A stretch of DNA of 64,000 bases, taken from contig JASJOG010000029.1 of the NCBI GenBank assembly GCA_030142905.1, positions 906,501 through 970,500 on the forward strand, in the 5' to 3' direction. The notes beneath the pieces are model-generated. The model searched no databases. It saw nothing but the letters and a program-made list of their open reading frames with translations, and had not been told where the DNA came from. Of the stretch, positions 54,430-64,000 are shown one piece after another (position 1 is the first letter of the stretch; each line of letters opens with the position of its first letter). This DNA comes from Heliopora coerulea (taxonomy: Eukaryota; Cnidaria; Anthozoa; Scleralcyonacea; Helioporidae). The translations under genes and the position numbers were made by a program.

Positions 54430-56885
54430 TGAAATTGTAAACAGTTAGATCGATGGTGAAATTTAAGGATGCAGATGGCGTATTTTATTTTTGTTTGTTT
54501 TTATTCTCCAGTGCAGATTTTTTGCGTTGGTAAGGACGTCTTAATGACGAAATGCAAAAGGGAGCGAACATGCTTTGTGAATGGAAAGACAGCGACTCAG
54601 CTGAAAAATAGGACTGACCAGCACACCAGCTGTCTGACATGATGGGAGACACCCCAAAATATTTAATTAACATTATGTACCCCTAAAAGTACAAAACTTT
54701 CGATGACGGGATTGTCATGCCTTCGTTCATTCTACTGACATGATTTGACTTGAGCCGGGTGGTTAATAATTATACCTCCGATTCAACCATAAACCCCATT
54801 CCATAGCAAGCCATATAAAATGTCTCTTGTTATCTTAAAGTGAATATGACCTGTAAAGTGTGTTGTTTTATTTGGAAGAACTCTTAAAGAATGGCGTTTA
54901 CCTCTCGTGTCTTTTTGTATTAAATTTATTTAGATTTGTTTGATAGATAAAGAGGTAGTCTATGACGTAACTTTGTTGTTGATTCACTTATTAGAAAATC
55001 AAGTATGCCTTTTTGGATATTTAACAAAATCTCTTGAAACTTAGTACTTAGCAATCATTCATTTCAACATTGCAACAGGAAAATTAATAAGACAAGAGAT
55101 GCCATTTTAACATGTCAGTTTCCAGACAGCCCGATTCTGTAAAACTAATGAAAAAATAGTTCTCCGTGAAAACAGTATTTTATGTAGTGTTTTTGACTAG
55201 CAAAGAACACTTCCGTCCAAATGGTACAAAGCAGATAAAAGTGCAGGAAGAAAGTTTAATTGACTTCATATGGCCGATTACTTTAATAAGAGAGAAACCT
55301 AGCAAATGAAATGTTATTTTGGTCGTGGTATTTTTGGTCTACTCACTGCCGACGTCATGAGATGCATAGCTATTGCACATCAAGAAATTTTTTAAACATC
55401 ACCAACGGAAAAGATGAGAAAGAGCTGTAAACACCATCCTTTATTACTTCTTCCCTATAAAACAAACTTAATTTACAGGGTGCAGACATGTTAAAAATAA
55501 ATATAGATCATTTGTAGGTATCTTTCTTTTTCCTCAAACACATTGGCCTCCGTTTGATAAATTTTACCTTTCATAGTCTTTGCAACTATTTGTCGCATTT
55601 CCAGGAAGAGACTTTATTAACCAATTCTTAGGATTCTTGTATGTTTTTACTTTGAAACTGATCCATGTCCATTCAAGACGAATCTTTATTTTTGTAGATT
55701 GGTTTATAACTTTACAACTTTCTTAAATTGGTCCAAAAATCCGAAGTTCTTTTTAAAATCAGGAAAAATATTCTACTTTAAAGTTCTATGCATAAAACAA
55801 ATTTCTAGTAAACAAATATAGAAAAAAAAATATTAAATTGTGTATATCGAATTGATTACTTTATTTACGATTTTTAGCGGTCTTTACGGAATCTCGACAC
55901 GTAACATTGAGCTAACCTGTCTCTCCTTTTTCGCAAACTCCATAGTTATAGGACCAAGCTCCACGTTGCGACAATGAAAAAACCGAAAACGTTCGAGACA
56001 ATCCTTACCCTTTTCGTAAGTTGTTCGGCATTTGAATATTTTCTAAAATGACTAACAATGCATACTTGGTTAGTCATTTATGACTGGCGAACTGTAAGAA
56101 ATGTTTAATTGATACTTGTGGAAGATGAGGTCAAAAATAAATTTCCATGTTGCGACTGGAAACAATCTCTTTGCGGTCGTTTGTGTTTGAGATTAGATAG
56201 GATGTACTGACATCAGCAGATAAGGTTAATAATTATATACAGAAGAATTAAAATGCACTAAAAACAATTAACATTGAAACTAATCTTGACCCGTTCCTGC
56301 ATTTAGATTAAATAAATCGTTTTACACCAGAAGATTTGTTATTCATGACAATTGAATAGAGGTCTTCAACACCACTGATGAAAAATAATTTTCACGCGCG
56401 ACATTGGAGCACTTCACGAATGAGGGTTTTAATTCCATGCTAAAAGTTAAAACATTCTTACTCAAAAAATCTGCATGGATCAAATGGGAAATTGCATATT
56501 TTGAAATTTCACACATGAATGACCTGCATGAGAATGGGAATTTCGGACATCCATGGTGAAGGTCCGTGAACAGATAAAAAATAGAGGTATAACCGATTGG
56601 ATTATAGTAAAGTTGAATATTTGAATGTTTTTAAACATTAATAGTTTTCATTGTTTAAATCAACAATGGTAAACCGCAATTGCATTTTCGACTTTTTCAT
56701 TTAAGTTTACATATTTTTCGCAGGAGGTTAACTAGATAAAATGTCGACATAGAGGTATTGTTGTTGATGAACGTGATAAACCTTATGCTGTAATCGCATA
56801 GGCTCCGATGTAGTAACGATTGCTGTTTACCAAAGTTTGACGCCTTCGTGGTATTATATTTTGTATTGAGTTGTAAAGTTAACTT
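54430..56885. other. Upstream of TRPV-like 2, nothing firm
   Basis: A - strand frame at 54485-54673 with an internal ATG could be an upstream exon, but no good donor was seen. The remainder is AT-rich without recognisable genes or repeats. Confidence 0.35.
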
Positions 56886-57060
56886 TCCAATTAACCTACA
56901 CTGCCGATGTCAATTGAAAAATGTTGACTCGAGCGGGATTTAAACTCGCACCTTTCAAATCCCGTTCGAGTCAACATTTTTCAGTGGACTTCGGCAGTGT
57001 AGGTTAATTGTGAAGTTATCATTTCATAATACCCTGAGGATGACTCTAAAATAGAATTGT
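56886..57060. mobile_element. Foldback of SINE-2 3' body
   Basis: AATTAACCTACACTGCCGATG through GTTGACTCGAGCGGGATTT is mirrored, after a 14-nt centre, by AAATCCCGTTCGAGTCAACA through ACTTCGGCAGTGTAGGTTAATT. CCTGAGGATGACTCTAAAAT follows. The tRNA head is absent. Confidence 0.85.
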
Positions 57061-59002
57061 AAAGGTAAATTAGACAAATTTACGAAAACTTGTTCAATGA
57101 ATTAATTATTAACCCCAAAATTGTGTACATGGCATAACATAAATGTGAACGTCATCTCCTGCAGCTTGGGTAATTGTTGTTAAAGAATTATTAATGATCT
57201 CATGGTGTAGGCCGGAGATGATACCACGAAATTGATATCGAAAATGCTGCAAAATAGATGATGTGTTGAAATAATCTTACTTAAACAAACGGAGGGTAGA
57301 TTTGGTTGTTTCGGTGGTGTATGTATCTGACTGCTCCATTATCAAGTCACCTAAAAGGTACAAGCAAAGAATAGATATTAAATGACAAAACAAAGGGGTA
57401 TACTTGTATGATGACAAGAATTACCTTATTTATGAAAATAGAATCAACGTTTAACTAATGTTAGTGCTTCATTTTATTTATCCTTAGACATCTTGTGTTT
57501 GTTTTACGAATCTTAATGAAGTGAAAATACATAATCAGGATCATTTTTTATTTAATTCAAGTGATAGCAACTCAAAGATGTAAAATGAAACTCCAAGAAG
57601 CATGATTGTGGGACTGAAGATCCGGATGGTAATGACGGGAGACCGAGATAAATTGATTAGCGTTCAGAAGGTTAATTAACAACTAAAAGTTATGAAATTC
57701 TCGTTTGAACCAACCTTTCAAACGTAATGGAAACAGACTGACGTGATTGGCGAATGAAAGAATTAATGAAATTATCAAATGAAAAAGTCTGCCGTCTTAG
57801 AAGACCACACCAAAATCAATTAAGCACCCCTAAGTGACTAGATCATTCTTTACAAAAGCTGTATTTTCTGCTAATTTTTATTATTTCTTTCGCGGCATTA
57901 TCTAATAAACGGATAAAATCAAAATGGACAAGAATACTGACTCACAGGAACGTCTTCCATCGAGTAACAAAGCGACGTTTTATATGCTGTTTAATGGGAG
58001 ACGTGAAAACGCAACATGAATCACTCACTATATACAGTTACTCAGAGGGAACTGATTCGTTATTTATGACGAGGAGTTTGGAGAATTCTCAAATATGAGT
58101 GAACTTCCATTGAATCTTTTTCAGCATTTATTATCGACTTTTCAAAGATACTATCGCCTCCAGTGAAAAAAGTAGTTCTTTCTATTATGTTATTTGCCAC
58201 GTGGACTATTTCATTGATTGCAGGTTACAAAACGGTAGTTTTTGTTGAGCAAATTAAACTTACTACGACATGAAAATGAAATTCAGAAAAACATTGATAC
58301 ATCCTAAATTTGCAAAATGTATTACAACTCAATTTGCGCTTCAATTAAGCATCGTATAAGGTATCAAACCTACCGACGATACATTCACTATAGCAGAATT
58401 CCACCTTATCAACAAAATACAGGATTGTATTCGTTTCTAATTGCCTGTTAAGTTAAATGCAGGCCTTTCTCCACGTTTTTCTTCTAAATATGACGACTTC
58501 CTGAAGCTGTTATTAAATAGCTGAAAATTTCCAGTAGAATTGGACATGCAGCGTTTACAAATTATCCTATTCTCATTATTTAAACAGATAAAGGATTACA
58601 TAGTAAACAACTTTTTACCACAAGATCAATTTAATTTAATCATCCGTTGTTTTCCGCCTTTGTCTAATAGACTGCAGTATCTTCATTTGTGTGGAAAACA
58701 GCTTTATTATAAAGTGAAGTATATTTTGTATATATCTGGAATTTGAAAGCAAAGTCAGAAAGTCTGTTTGTGCACATATCCCCCACTGAGCTAGAAGTTT
58801 GTTTTGAATATTTGCAAATAAATTGAACAAATCAAATGGAATAAAATTAATTAAAAGATTTCAAGATTATTTTTGTGTAAATGTATGCAATTCTGTGACG
58901 TAATATTCACTTAAAAATTTATATGTATGTAAAGGCAAGTGTAAATTAATATTATTAATGTTAATATTAATATAGATGAAGCGCGACCAGGAAGAGACAT
59001 AA
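57061..59002. other. Intergenic, no gene recognised
   Basis: AT-rich sequence; short TTAATATTAATG units near 58945-58975 resemble those at 60711-60800 on the other side of the PLE. Confidence 0.4.
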
Positions 59003-59164
59003 TTCAATACAAGGCGTTCTCTGACCAGACATCTTATTGACGAGCTTTCGACTACCTGAGCTGTGGCCTTCGACTGGTGAAAAAGGGGAGTGACAACGAG
59101 AATATATATACATGAAGTGACGTAATAAAGCTAAAATTAACTATTATCCAATTTTTTTTTATCT

Positions 59165-60490
59165 ACACGCACAAATCTCTATTGATGACATCATAACACT
59201 TCTGGACTTTATTCTATTTAACAACCACTTATCTACAACGACAACGTCTACAGGCAGATACACGGTTGTGCTATGGGTAGTCCTGTAAGCCCTGTAGTTG
59301 CCAACCTATGTATGGAGGAAATCGAGGAACAAGAACGCCGCAGTGACCTGCCCAAAAGTCTGGAAACGTTACGTAGACGACTGCTACAGCATAATAAAAA
59401 AGAACGCAGTTAAATTATTCCACGAAACATTAAACTCCGTCGACCCGGACATAAACTTCACTGTCGAACATGAAACCAACGACCAACTGGCTTTCCTTGA
59501 CACTTTAACTATACGACGACAGGGCAAGATCCACATTAACGTCTACAGAAAACCCACACATACAGACCGATACTTAGACTTCTCTTCACATCATGACAAA
59601 CAACACAAGTTCAGCACTGTTAAGACACTAGCCGTGACCATTCCAACTACACCCGAAGACAAAAAATAAAGAACTGAAATATGTAACGGACGCATTAGAA
59701 GCTAATGGGTGTCCAAGAAAGGTCATTTCCACAATACAAATCTCAAAAACCTCGAATCCCACACCGATACCTGAAGAACTAGTCAAGATGTTTTTTAACT
59801 GGGTCGACCCAACTGAAACAGTACAAGGCTTTGCTACGCTACCCTACATATCTGGCATTACCGAACCCCTAACCAGAACGCTACAGAACTATGGTATCCT
59901 AGTCACCAACAAACCGTTAAAACTCTTCAACAAGACTTCACATCACCCAAATACAGAGTCCCTCCTGAGGAAGAAACCGGTGTAGTTTACCGAATACCCT
60001 GCGTTGATTGTTCATGGAGCTATCGAAGCAGTTTGATGTTTAGTGGCTTCCGCTACAGCATAATAGTGGCTTCCGCTTAGGTCGCGCATATATATATCGA
60101 ATTTGCAACTTAGCTCGCCATCTGAGTCTCGGTAGCTCAATGGTTAGAGCGTCTAACCGGTCATCAGAAGGTTGCGGGTTCGATCCCCGTCTGGGGCTCA
60201 GATATCATTTTCTGAGTACCGAGCTTGAAGATCGTTCATCTAGTTCATGGAGCTATGTTGGAGAAACAGGTCGTTCATTCAAAACAAGGAAGAAGGAACA
60301 TTTAAAGGATGTGGAAAGCTTTGCAAAGAACTCCAACATCGTTACCCATGCTTGGACAACTCGCACAACATTGACTTTAATAACGCAGAAATAATTGACA
60401 ATAGACACAACCGTATAAGGAAAACATTAGAGTCCTGGCATACAGCCGCGACTGACCAAGCCGACAACAATTTAAAGCCATTGCCTTAAG
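59165..60490 (+). pseudogene. PLE reverse transcriptase and GIY-YIG endonuclease, broken
   Basis: Several frames together give L-L-D-F-I-L-F, Y-R-Q-I-H-G-C-A-M-G-S-P-V-S-P-V-V-A-N-L, R-Y-V-D-D-C-Y-S-I (catalytic Asp pair), N-D-Q-L-A-F-L-D-T-L and Y-R-K-P-T-H-T-D-R-Y-L, all PLE reverse transcriptase landmarks in order. F-N-W-V-D-P-T-E-T-V-Q and V-V-Y-R-I-P-C-V-D-C-S-W-S-Y follow. The GIY-YIG block is cut by the SINE and resumes Y-V-G-E-T-G-R-S-F-K-T-R-K-K-E-H. Frameshifts near 59225, 59300 and 59670 and the missing N-terminal half make it inactive. Confidence 0.88.
60024..60242 (+). mobile_element. SINE-1 insertion with 14-bp target-site duplication
   Basis: GTTCATGGAGCTAT occurs at 60010-60023 and 60243-60256; removing one copy and the insert restores the PLE frame across S-W-S-Y-V-G-E-T. 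The insert begins CGAAGCAGTTTGATGTTTAG, contains a duplicated TAGTGGCTTCCGCT, then a tRNA-like head with A box TAGCTCAATGG and B box GGTTCGATCCC, and ends CTTGAAGATCGTTCATCT. Best preserved of its family here. Confidence 0.9.
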
Positions 60491-60710
60491 AATATACTAC
60501 CCTTCTACGTAAACAATCTAGCACTTAGCCTGTTAATTAGCTTCACACACGTATTAAAAAATTGGATAGTAGTTAATTCTAGCTTTATTACGTCACTTCA
60601 TTTATATATATTCTCGTTGTCATTCCCCTTTTTCACCAGTCGAAGGCCACAGTTCAGGTAGTTGAAAGCTCGTCAATAAAAATCTCGGGTCAGAGAACGC
60701 CTTATATTCA

Positions 60711-60800
60711 GTTAATGTTAATGTTAATATTAATGTTAATATTAACGTTAATACTAATGTTAATGTTAATATTATTATTATTTAATATTAATTTAATATA
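60711..60800. repeat. (GTTAATATTAAT)n microsatellite
   Basis: Irregular TTAATG/TTAATA hexamers directly after the PLE; a shorter matching stretch precedes it at 58945-58975. Confidence 0.85.
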
Positions 60801-60849
60801 ACTCTAAAGACAAGCAGTAATCCAGATGAATGGAAGAAATCCAATGTAA

Positions 60850-61660
60850 CACCTGTGCATAAAAAGGATCCGCTTGAGACAGTATGTATCTATCGGCCTA
60901 TATCTCTACTGAATATTGTTTCGAATGTAATGGAACGCTGCGTGTACAATTGTATCTATCCTGCTCTTTCGGCGTTAATAAACACAGTTCAACAAGACTT
61001 TTTAAATAAATGGTCATTAATAACTCAGCATTTAAAACTTGGAGAATAACAAGTAGATGTGATCTATCTTGATTTTTCTAAGGCTTTCGATTCTGTTGAT
61101 CACGCAATTCTCCTGCAAAGGCTCCATGCTCGCGGGGTGAGTGGCTTCTTGCTACTCTGGTTTAAAAGTTATCTAAGCAGTCGGCTTCAGCGAGTGGTAA
61201 TTGAAAATGTCACCTCCGAATGGTCTCTGGTGACCTCGGGCACCCCTCAGGGAAGCATTCTAGATCGACTTTTATTTTCGGTTTTTATAAATGTTTTACT
61301 GGACACGGTGTCGCCAAATTCGAACGTAACCCTTTACATTGATGATTCTAAAGTGTATCGAACTATGCTTTCCTCCACCGAATCTGCGCCTTTACTACGT
61401 GATTTAAATAGTCCGGAAAGGTGGTGTATTGAAATTCGTATGAACTTTAATCCTTCTAAACGTAAAATTCTGTCAGTTTCAAGAAAGAAATCTCGCCTGT
61501 TCCATTACATTCTTGGTGGTACTGAACTCACACGTTGCAACGAGGAAACTGATCTGGGCATCAAAATGAGCAACAATTTGAAATTTGATTCTCAAGTTAT
61601 GCAGGTTCAAGTCCAGGCGATAATATTTGGTACAAGAAGTCCCCTTAGGGAAGAATGAAG
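60850..61660 (+). pseudogene. CR1/jockey-like LINE reverse transcriptase, broken
   Basis: Y-R-P-I-S-L-L-N-I-V-S-N-V-M-E-R opens the RT domain; after a stop at 61047 it continues Y-L-D-F-S-K-A-F-D-S-V-D-H, S-G-T-P-Q-G-S-I-L and Y-I-D-D-S-K. The catalytic box is Y-I-D-D where Y-A-D-D is usual. The frame ends at 61656 where an unrelated dispersed repeat begins. No endonuclease domain or 3' tail is present. Confidence 0.85.
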
Positions 61661-61880
61661 TCGGGAAGCTACTTTTGAAAGCTGCTCAAAACAATTCCGT
61701 TTCCAGAACTTGTAACGGCAAGCAACTCGATTCAGACACACCAGTGACTGTGTAAGTGGTTACCAGAACGTGAAAAGTTTTGAGATTTACAAAGATCAGC
61801 GTTTATTCAACACCAGCGAAGAATGTCGTTTCCGTTTAGTCGCTTAGGAAATGTCCTGACAGAAACCGGCAGTTTGGCAT
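61600..61880 (+). repeat. Dispersed repeat shared with 50290-50580
   Basis: GATAATATTTGGTACAAGAA, GAATGAAGTCGGGAAGC, GCTGCTCAAAACAATTCCG and CCAGAACGTGAAAAGTTTTG match the reverse complement of the 50.3-50.6 kb segment. No coding content recognised. Confidence 0.65.
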
Positions 61881-61929
61881 TTTCCCGGAAGTGAACATTC
61901 ATCTTTTCGTCGGCAATTGCAGGTGTCAA

Positions 61930-62432
61930 TTGTGCGGGATTTCGTCTTCGCTAGGATTCTAAACAACGAACGTAATCTACCGAGCAAATATCACAACAGC
62001 CGACAGCGGAGAAACAAAACATATAGACATGACAGCAATCCCATTCAAAGAACGCTACAGAAACCACACAAAATCTTTTAAAGATAAGAAATACGCAAAC
62101 GAAATGGAGCTATCGAAGTACATTTGGGACCTTAAGGAAAAGAAAAGAGTTTTTACTATCAGGTGCAAAATTTTGAAACGGGCACGGCGTATACGATTGG
62201 AGCAAAGCAATGCAACCTTTGCTTAAAAGAAAAACTATCTGTTTTGGAAGCGGAGAAAAGAACCCTCTTAAATAAAAGGTCAAAACTTGTGTCGAAATGC
62301 CGACACCAAAACAAATTCAGCATCTCTAACTTCAGCCCCGTAGAAGAAAGAAGTGACGAGTCATCCAGCCTCTCACGCACCATATCAACGCCACCGATAA
62401 TAAAAAAGAAAACCCCACCGGATACCTATTGA
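61930..62432 (+). pseudogene. PLE-type GIY-YIG endonuclease fragment, second subtype
   Basis: I-Y-R-A-N-I-T-T-A-D-S-G-E-T-K, then P-F-K-E-R-Y-R-N-H-T-K-S-F, E-L-S-K-Y-I-W-D-L-K-E-K and, after a frameshift near 62185, C-N-L-C-L-K-E-K-L-S-V-L and S-K-C-R-H-Q-N-K-F. This long-spacer endonuclease type with a C-x-x-C-L-x-E-K ending is frequent in cnidarian retroelements. The expected Y-I-G-x-T box reads I-D-M-T, so the active-site Tyr and Gly are lost. Confidence 0.75.
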
Positions 62433-62539
62433 ATGGCCTGAAGATCATGAACAACGTGAAACTCGGAGTAGCGACGTAAGGACTCTATAATATCTCACTG
62501 TAATCTAGCTCTACCATATGGTGTGGAACACTCTATTGA

Positions 62540-62558
62540 TTTTTGCAGACACTGCCTT

Positions 62559-62600
<42 letters not shown>

Positions 62601-64000
62601 GGTCTCGATAAGATTTCGGCCAAGATTCTGCGACTTGCTGCTCCAGTTATATGTGGTCCTCTAAGTATTATATTTAATCAATCAATCCTAACAGGAATTA
62701 TCCCTGATAGGTGGAAAATGCGAAGGTCTTTCCGGCTCATAAGAGTAATGCCAAGGATGATCCAAATAATTATCGACCTCTCTCTGTGCTGCCAGTTGTA
62801 GCTAAAGTTTTTGAAAAACTCACTTTCAATCAAGTATATCATTACTTGAATGAAAATAACAATCTAAGTAAGTTTCAATCAGGGTTTAGGTCTGGGAATT
62901 CTACTGTTACTGCTCTCTTACAAACTACTGAAAATTGGTATAAAAATATTGATTGTGGCTACATTAATGGAGTAGTTCTCATTGACTTAAGTAAAGCTTT
63001 TGGCACTGTTGACCATACAATTCTGTTGAAAAAATTGAGTTTGTATGGAATCAATAACACTTCGTTAGAATGGTTCACTTCATACCTAGATGACAGGAGT
63101 CAGTGTTGTATGGTCAATGGTGTTCTGTCGAAACTCAAACCTATTACTACAGGAGTTCCTCAGGGATCCATCTTAGGTCCACTATTATTTTTATTATACA
63201 TCAATGACCTTCCAAACTGTTTGACATCTACCACTCCTGGTATGTATGCAGATGATACACAAATTACAGCTTCTGCTGAAACTGTAGATGATCTTCAAAA
63301 TATTTTTAATTATGATCTTAAAAATCTGCATACATGTCTCTGTGCAAACAAACTATCTGCTAATTCTACAAAAACAGAGTTTATTGCAATATCTTCTAAT
63401 TATCGACTTAATCAGTTCACAACGGATCCTAAAATTAAACATGATAATGAAGCTATTAAAAGAGTCACAAAATCTAAGTTGCTAGGTGTTATGGTAGACG
63501 ACAAACTTCTTTGGGGTACCTATGTGAATGAAATAATTATTCCAAAAGTTCTAAAGGGTTTGAGGATGCTTCGTCAATTACGAGATCTCCTTCCATTAGC
63601 TAATTTGATCGAAGTATACAATGCACTCGTATCCCCCCATTTTGATTACTGTTGTCTTTTATGGGGAAATTGTGGCACTGTCTTGAAGAGCAAGTTTCAA
63701 AAACTCCAAATTAGAGCTGCTCGTATTATAACTCGATCAAGCTATGATATTAGGTCAACCACCATTCTTAACTCATTAAACTGGTGTAACCTAGAATCCA
63801 GGAGAAACTAAACAAAAGCCAATATGATGTATAAAATTGTAAATGGTAATGCTCCTGATCACTTAAAAGAATTGTTTTTGTTTGTCAATGAGACCCATGT
63901 TTACAATTTGAGAAATTCAGATGTAAATCTTAAAATTCCATTACCTCGAACCGAATACTCAAAACGCAGTTTAGCATACAGTGGTCCAGTATTATGGAAT
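62540..64000 (+). pseudogene. CR1-like LINE reverse transcriptase, runs off window end
   Basis: G-L-D-K-I-S-A-K-I-L-R begins the RT region; a frameshift near 62720 leads to N-Y-R-P-L-S-V-L-P-V-V-A-K-V-F-E-K, I-D-L-S-K-A-F-G-T-V-D-H, G-V-P-Q-G-S-I-L-G-P-L-L-F and M-Y-A-D-D-T-Q-I with an intact catalytic Asp pair. The thumb (H-F-D-Y-C-C-L-L-W-G) and the S-S-Y-D-I-R block follow. A TAA at 63809-63811 interrupts it, then the frame continues M-M-Y-K-I-V-N-G-N-A-P-D and A-Y-S-G-P-V-L-W-N at the window edge. Only two lesions are seen, so this is a young copy. Confidence 0.9.
62560..62597. repeat. (CT)n microsatellite
   Basis: About 19 CT units at the left boundary of the recognisable LINE coding sequence. 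Confidence 0.95.

Larger units (their letters stand above)
59003..60711 (+). mobile_element. Penelope-like element with inverted termini, truncated
   Basis: About 150 bp at 59003-59160 is the reverse complement of 60555-60711 (AAGGCGTTCTCTGACC, TTGACGAGCTTTC, GTGGCCTTCGACTGGTGAAA, GAAGTGACGTAATAAAGCTA). The inside holds only the 3' half of the reverse transcriptase and a GIY-YIG domain, interrupted by SINE-1. TTAATA-type repeats flank both sides, suggesting insertion into that microsatellite. Confidence 0.8.

Noticed and set aside
54485..54673. Upstream coding exon of TRPV-like 2
   Set aside because: Contains an ATG in frame but no credible donor, and has no counterpart upstream of TRPV-like 1.

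Overview
The window is nuclear DNA of an intron-rich, AT-rich, transposon-rich animal. A cnidarian, probably a coral or sea anemone, fits best: an ADAR1-type RNA-editing deaminase sits beside tandem TRPV-like channels and a mix of Penelope-like (PLE), Harbinger, hAT, pogo, CR1-like LINE and tRNA-derived SINE elements. The taxon is an inference from this content; no rRNA or mitochondrial marker is present.

Three host genes are visible. (1) The last three exons of an ADAR-type dsRNA adenosine deaminase lie on the + strand at 2300-9310. They carry the zinc and catalytic motifs; earlier exons lie outside the window or were not recognised. A decayed Harbinger transposase precedes them, and their introns hold a 1.7 kb degenerate triplet tract, a 0.4 kb near-perfect palindrome and a Tc1/mariner-type MITE. 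(2, 3) Two TRPV-like channel genes lie on the - strand at 13903-19915 and 38302-54401. Both have three coding exons, the same intron phases, an identical 248-bp second exon and six ankyrin repeats, so they are a tandem duplication. They differ most in the pore and in the C-terminal tail. Intron 2 of the second copy has grown to 12.1 kb through nested insertions: two hAT elements, triplet tracts, and a SINE interrupted by a LINE.

The 18 kb between the channel genes is repeats: short TTAA-ended MITEs, foldback repeats, SINEs, a PLE endonuclease remnant, a diverged tandem array of about 190-bp units at 24660-25400, and a 1.7 kb pogo/Tigger-type element at 27270-28983. That element has no recognisable DDE transposase. 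It encodes a HIRAN-domain protein on one strand, and on the other a small Cys-rich ORF and a CENP-B/pogo-like helix-turn-helix protein ending in a canonical PCNA-interacting peptide. I consider this the most interesting unit in the window.

The right end (59-64 kb) is stacked retroelement debris: a PLE with inverted termini split by a SINE, a CR1-like LINE, a second PLE endonuclease type, and a further LINE running off the window end.

A repeated theme is the inverted pairing of short repeats into foldbacks. Several of these carry a CTGANGA-hairpin-GAAAY motif that resembles the hammerhead ribozyme core known from PLEs. Exon boundaries were placed by hand from splice consensus, reading phase and comparison of the paralogues; no alignment or database search was run.
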